From NCBI RefSeq assembly GCF_029227915.1, contig NC_079876.1, positions 34,269,828 to 34,333,827 on the forward strand: 64,000 bases of DNA, given 5' to 3'. This DNA is from Hydractinia symbiolongicarpus. Lineage: Eukaryota > Cnidaria > Hydrozoa > Anthoathecata > Hydractiniidae. Of this stretch, positions 63,372 to 64,000 are shown in pieces; position 1 is the stretch's first letter; each line of letters begins with the position of its first letter. Position numbers and translations under genes: made by a program. A model generated the notes under the pieces. The model had not been told where the DNA came from. It searched no databases and worked only from the letters and a program-made list of their open reading frames with translations.

Positions 63372-64000
63372 AGTAATATTAGAAAAATATTGTTAAGTAC
63401 ATGTTGGTACGAATATGTGACCAAACCGTTGTAACTGAAAGGAACTGACACCGTTAAAAAGTCAATGAAATTAAGTTTTTAAAACTATTGCTATTTCTTC
63501 AGCGCGCGATAACGGATAGGATTGGTCCCACAGTAAAAAAATGACTTATTTATCTAAACTCTTAAATGTAGCGCTACCACAGCGCCCAGTGTAATCGCTG
63601 AGTTCCGGCAATCACGTCAAATTAAGAAGAATGTTATTTCTTGGAGTCCAATTGTCTCACTTTCACATTTATAAGGTCACAGTCCATAATCAGTTCAATT
63701 AAGTCCCACAGTCAATCGTTTCACTGTTAAAAGCCATACAACCTAGTAATATTAGAAAAACATTGCTAAGTACATGTTGGTACAAATATGTGACCAAACC
63801 ATTGTAACTCAAACGGACTGACACCGTTAGAAAGTCAATGAAATGTAGTGTTTGAAACTATTGCTACTTCTTCAGCGCGCGCTAACGGCTAGGATTGGGC
63901 CCACAGTAAAAGAATGACTTTTTTTAGCTTAATTTTTAAATGAAGCGCTACCAGAGCGCCCAGTGTAATCGCTGAGTTCCGGCAATCACGTCAAATTAAG
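63372..64000 (+). repeat. Right edge of the array, continuing past the window
   Basis: Remainder of unit 63194, unit 63568 (gtagcgctacc with cactttcacatttataagg) and the start of unit 63942 (accagagcgccc). No flanking unique sequence is reached, so the array length is unknown on this side. The ttgggcccacag and accagagcgccc markers show that relatives of the 1866-bp HOR continue. Confidence 0.85.

Larger units (their letters stand above)
1..64000. repeat. Satellite DNA array, ~373-bp monomer, ~172 head-to-tail copies
   Basis: Every part of the window is made of one repeat unit of about 373 bp. Anchored on gaagcgctaccacagcg, successive starts were read at 65, 425, 798, 1160, 1533, 1905 and so on to 63942. 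Nearly all spacings are 371-375 bp; the exceptions are 360-362 bp units near the left end, two truncated units of about 237 bp (13075, 13687) and a stump at 1-64. All units point the same way. Unit variants differ by substitutions and indels of 1-13 bp and are arranged in higher-order repeats. No coding sequence longer than 68 codons exists in any frame, because each unit contributes stops in all six frames. I do not recognise the family. A centromeric, pericentromeric or subtelomeric location is inferred from array size and homogeneity only. Confidence 0.99.

Noticed and set aside
1-64000. CRISPR array
   Set aside because: The repeating unit is 373 bp with no alternation of short constant repeats and unique spacers; all parts of the unit repeat.
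1-64000. Known Drosophila 359-bp (1.688) satellite
   Set aside because: Unit length is broadly similar, but the sequence blocks I can recall of that family do not correspond to those here; length alone is not evidence.
1-64000. Telomeric repeats, transposon ends or target-site duplications within the array
   Set aside because: No short telomere-like tandem motif, no terminal inverted repeats with a coding body and no break in the 373-bp rhythm other than the deletions described.

Overview
The whole 64-kb window is one uninterrupted tandem array of a satellite DNA. The basic unit is about 373 bp (hand-measured spacings between a shared anchor, gaagcgctaccacagcg, are mostly 371-375 bp). About 172 copies run head to tail, all in the same orientation. 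I see no gene, RNA gene, transposon insertion, CRISPR array or unique sequence. The longest open frames are 68 codons, sit wholly inside one repeat unit or its junction, and recur only because the unit recurs. Such an array is typical of eukaryotic constitutive heterochromatin (centromeric, pericentromeric or subtelomeric). I do not recognise the satellite family, and the species cannot be read from the sequence. One hand-counted unit (27721-28093) has 38.9% G+C and 14 CpGs against about 13.9 expected, so CpG is not depleted. That fits an organism with little germline CpG methylation (for example many insects) better than a vertebrate or a typical plant; this is inference.

Layout. 1-64 is the stump of a unit with a large internal deletion. 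65-3756 is a higher-order repeat (HOR) of 4 to 5 units. 3757-5669 is a mix of diverged units. 5670-11619 holds about 2.7 nearly identical copies of a 2236-bp six-unit HOR. 11620-14298 is diverged and includes two copies of a block carrying a unit truncated to about 237 bp. 14299-20935 is a mosaic of two- and three-unit HORs with visible recombinant units. 20936-27100 has four-unit (1494 bp) and seven-unit (2612 bp) relationships. 26975-35500 is dominated by two-unit (746 bp) HORs. 33040-52825 is a large tandem segmental duplication: a 24-unit copy of about 8.96 kb followed by a 29-unit copy of about 10.83 kb, which differ by a 746-bp and an 1122-bp internal expansion. 52826-59639 is a mosaic reusing the same subfamilies. 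59640-63371 is two copies of a five-unit 1866-bp HOR, and the array runs off the window at 64000.

The features do not work together as a gene system. What the window records is repeated unequal exchange or gene conversion acting at several scales (2, 3, 4, 5, 6, 7 and 24-29 units). Within each unit some short elements are strikingly conserved: a 20-bp quasi-palindrome centred on GTAC, a GCGCT/AGCGC hairpin, and a run of alternating CCGTT/AACGG motifs. These are the best candidates for protein-binding or structural function, but that is inference only.
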